From an uncultured Collinsella sp. (GTDB taxonomy: Bacteria > Actinomycetota > Coriobacteriia > Coriobacteriales > Coriobacteriaceae): 16,123 nucleotides of DNA. Location of the stretch: assembly GCA_900545615.1 (NCBI GenBank), contig UQZM01000045.1, positions 1 to 16,123 on the forward strand, given 5' to 3'. Positions 15,605-16,123 of the stretch are shown piece after piece. The position numbers and the translations under genes were made by a program. Position 1 is the first letter of the stretch; the number at the start of each line of letters is the position of its first letter. The notes under the pieces were generated by a model. It was not told the DNA's origin and made no database searches. It saw only the letters and a program-made list of their open reading frames with translations.

Positions 15605-15698
15605 GAGCCCCTGCTGCATGAAAGACCGCGGATTAGGCCGACAATGGTGAGTGTCTAATTCAGCCGCGGCGGCCACGCCGCATTCATGGAAGGGGCTC
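15605..15698 (+). ncRNA. Nested multi-helix RNA before IS110 transposase: candidate bridge RNA
   Basis: Four nested perfect helices can be read: GAGCCCC/GGGGCTC (15605-15611, 15692-15698), CATGAA/TTCATG (15617-15622, 15683-15688), CCGCGG/CCGCGG (15626-15631, 15664-15669) and ATTAG/CTAAT (15632-15636, 15655-15659). They are separated by internal loops of 5/3, 3/13 and 0/4 bases, with an 18-base apical loop. IS110 elements are known to express a bridge RNA from the non-coding end beside the recombinase, with guide sequences in internal loops. Position and architecture fit; function is inferred. The alternative is a simple mRNA leader controlling transposase translation. Confidence 0.5.
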
Positions 15699-15700
15699 CC

Positions 15701-16123
15701 ATGCTCGATACTACCACCTTCATCGGCCTCGACGTCCACGCCCGCTCGATAAAGGCCGTCTCCCTCGACGTCATGACCGGGGAGGCGCGCTGCGCGACCT
15801 TCGGCTACGACGCCGGCGCCGTCGCGGAGTGGGTGCGGTCCGTGGACCCGAAGGCCAGGTGCGTGTACGAGTCCGGGGTCACGGGGTTCGACCTGCAGAA
15901 GAGGCTCTCCGGCCTGGGGGTCGACTGCGTGGTCGGCGCCGTCTCGAAGATGATCAAGCCCAGCGCGGACAGGCGCAGGAAGAACGACCGCAACGACGCC
16001 GAGTTCCTCGCCCGCATGCTGTCGGTCGGCAACGTGGTCGAGGTGTGGGTCCCCGACGACGAGTGCGAGGCCGCCCGCGACCTGGCCAGGGCGCTCGAGG
16101 ACGCGAGGGACGACCTCTCGCGC
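15701..16123 (+). CDS. IS110-family transposase (DEDD recombinase), N-terminal part, runs off window
   Basis: The frame is open from ATG 15701 to the last base (141 codons, no stop). It opens with FIGLDVHARSIKAVSLD, typical of the IS110 RuvC-like DEDD domain. The expected acidic residues are present: D11 (GLDVH), E57 (YESGVTGF), D96 and D99 (KNDRNDAEFLARML), with the three-residue spacing seen in this family. GGAAGGGG lies five bases before the ATG. The missing C-terminal half should carry the Tnp20 domain with its catalytic Ser. The enzyme would act on DNA together with the element's RNA. Nothing visible is broken, so the copy may be active. Confidence 0.93.
   Translation, partial: MLDTTTFIGLDVHARSIKAVSLDVMTGEARCATFGYDAGAVAEWVRSVDPKARCVYESGVTGFDLQKRLSGLGVDCVVGAVSKMIKPSADRRRKNDRNDAEFLARMLSVGNVVEVWVPDDECEAARDLARALEDARDDLSR

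Larger units (their letters stand above)
15601..16123 (+). mobile_element. IS110-family insertion sequence, 5' part
   Basis: The left non-coding end and the first 141 codons of an IS110-type transposase are present; the element runs off the window. Elements of the IS110 group often lack clear terminal inverted repeats, so the exact left edge cannot be set. It lies between 15542 (end of the palindrome) and about 15605 (start of the structured leader). The coding part is very GC-rich and in the opposite orientation to the whole gene backbone, which supports recent insertion. Confidence 0.8.

Noticed and set aside
15521..15739. 72-codon minus-strand frame across the IS110 leader
   Set aside because: It runs against the structured leader and into the transposase gene, with no ribosome site or family match.

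Overview
The window looks like chromosomal DNA from a high-GC Gram-positive bacterium. The best guess is a Coriobacteriia member such as a Collinsella relative. That placement is inferred from gene order, protein style, base composition and the frequent GTG/TTG starts; no marker RNA is present. All recognised housekeeping genes lie on the minus strand. The only plus-strand gene is a partial transposase at the right edge. Most other long open frames are antisense shadows of these GC-rich genes.

Read in the direction of transcription (right to left), the order is prmC (release-factor methyltransferase), a RelE/HigB-type toxin with its XRE antitoxin, a Sua5/YrdC-family threonylcarbamoyl-AMP synthase, glpK, upp, and a complete F-type ATP synthase operon atpI-B-E-F-H-A-G-D-C. 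A strong intrinsic terminator follows, then murA and a LytR-CpsA-Psr (LCP) cell-wall ligase. The backbone prmC / ywlC / upp / atpIBEFHAGDC / murA matches a chromosomal order known from Bacillus subtilis, so the toxin-antitoxin pair and glpK look like insertions into an old gene neighbourhood.

The ATP synthase operon is tightly packed: TAATG stop-start overlaps at atpH-atpA and atpG-atpD, and an 11-base overlap at atpF-atpH. The one large internal gap, 124 bases, lies just upstream of atpE, whose ribosome site is the best in the operon. A plausible promoter sits before atpI, next to an inverted repeat. The c subunit is very short (64 residues) and lacks the Na+-site residues, so a proton-driven enzyme is predicted. 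The b subunit carries a signal-peptide-like N-terminus.

The right end (about 15.2-16.1 kb) is accessory DNA. It holds an AT-rich stretch with no convincing gene, a perfect 21-bp inverted repeat, and the 5' part of an IS110-family element. The 96 bases before the IS110 transposase fold on paper into a nested, multi-helix RNA whose last arm covers the transposase ribosome site. This is the most interesting signal in the window: it fits an IS110 bridge RNA encoded in the left non-coding end, next to a REP-like palindrome of the kind some IS110 elements target. PrmC is also unusual, with an Ala/Glu-rich insert of about 125 residues between its N-terminal domain and its methyltransferase domain.
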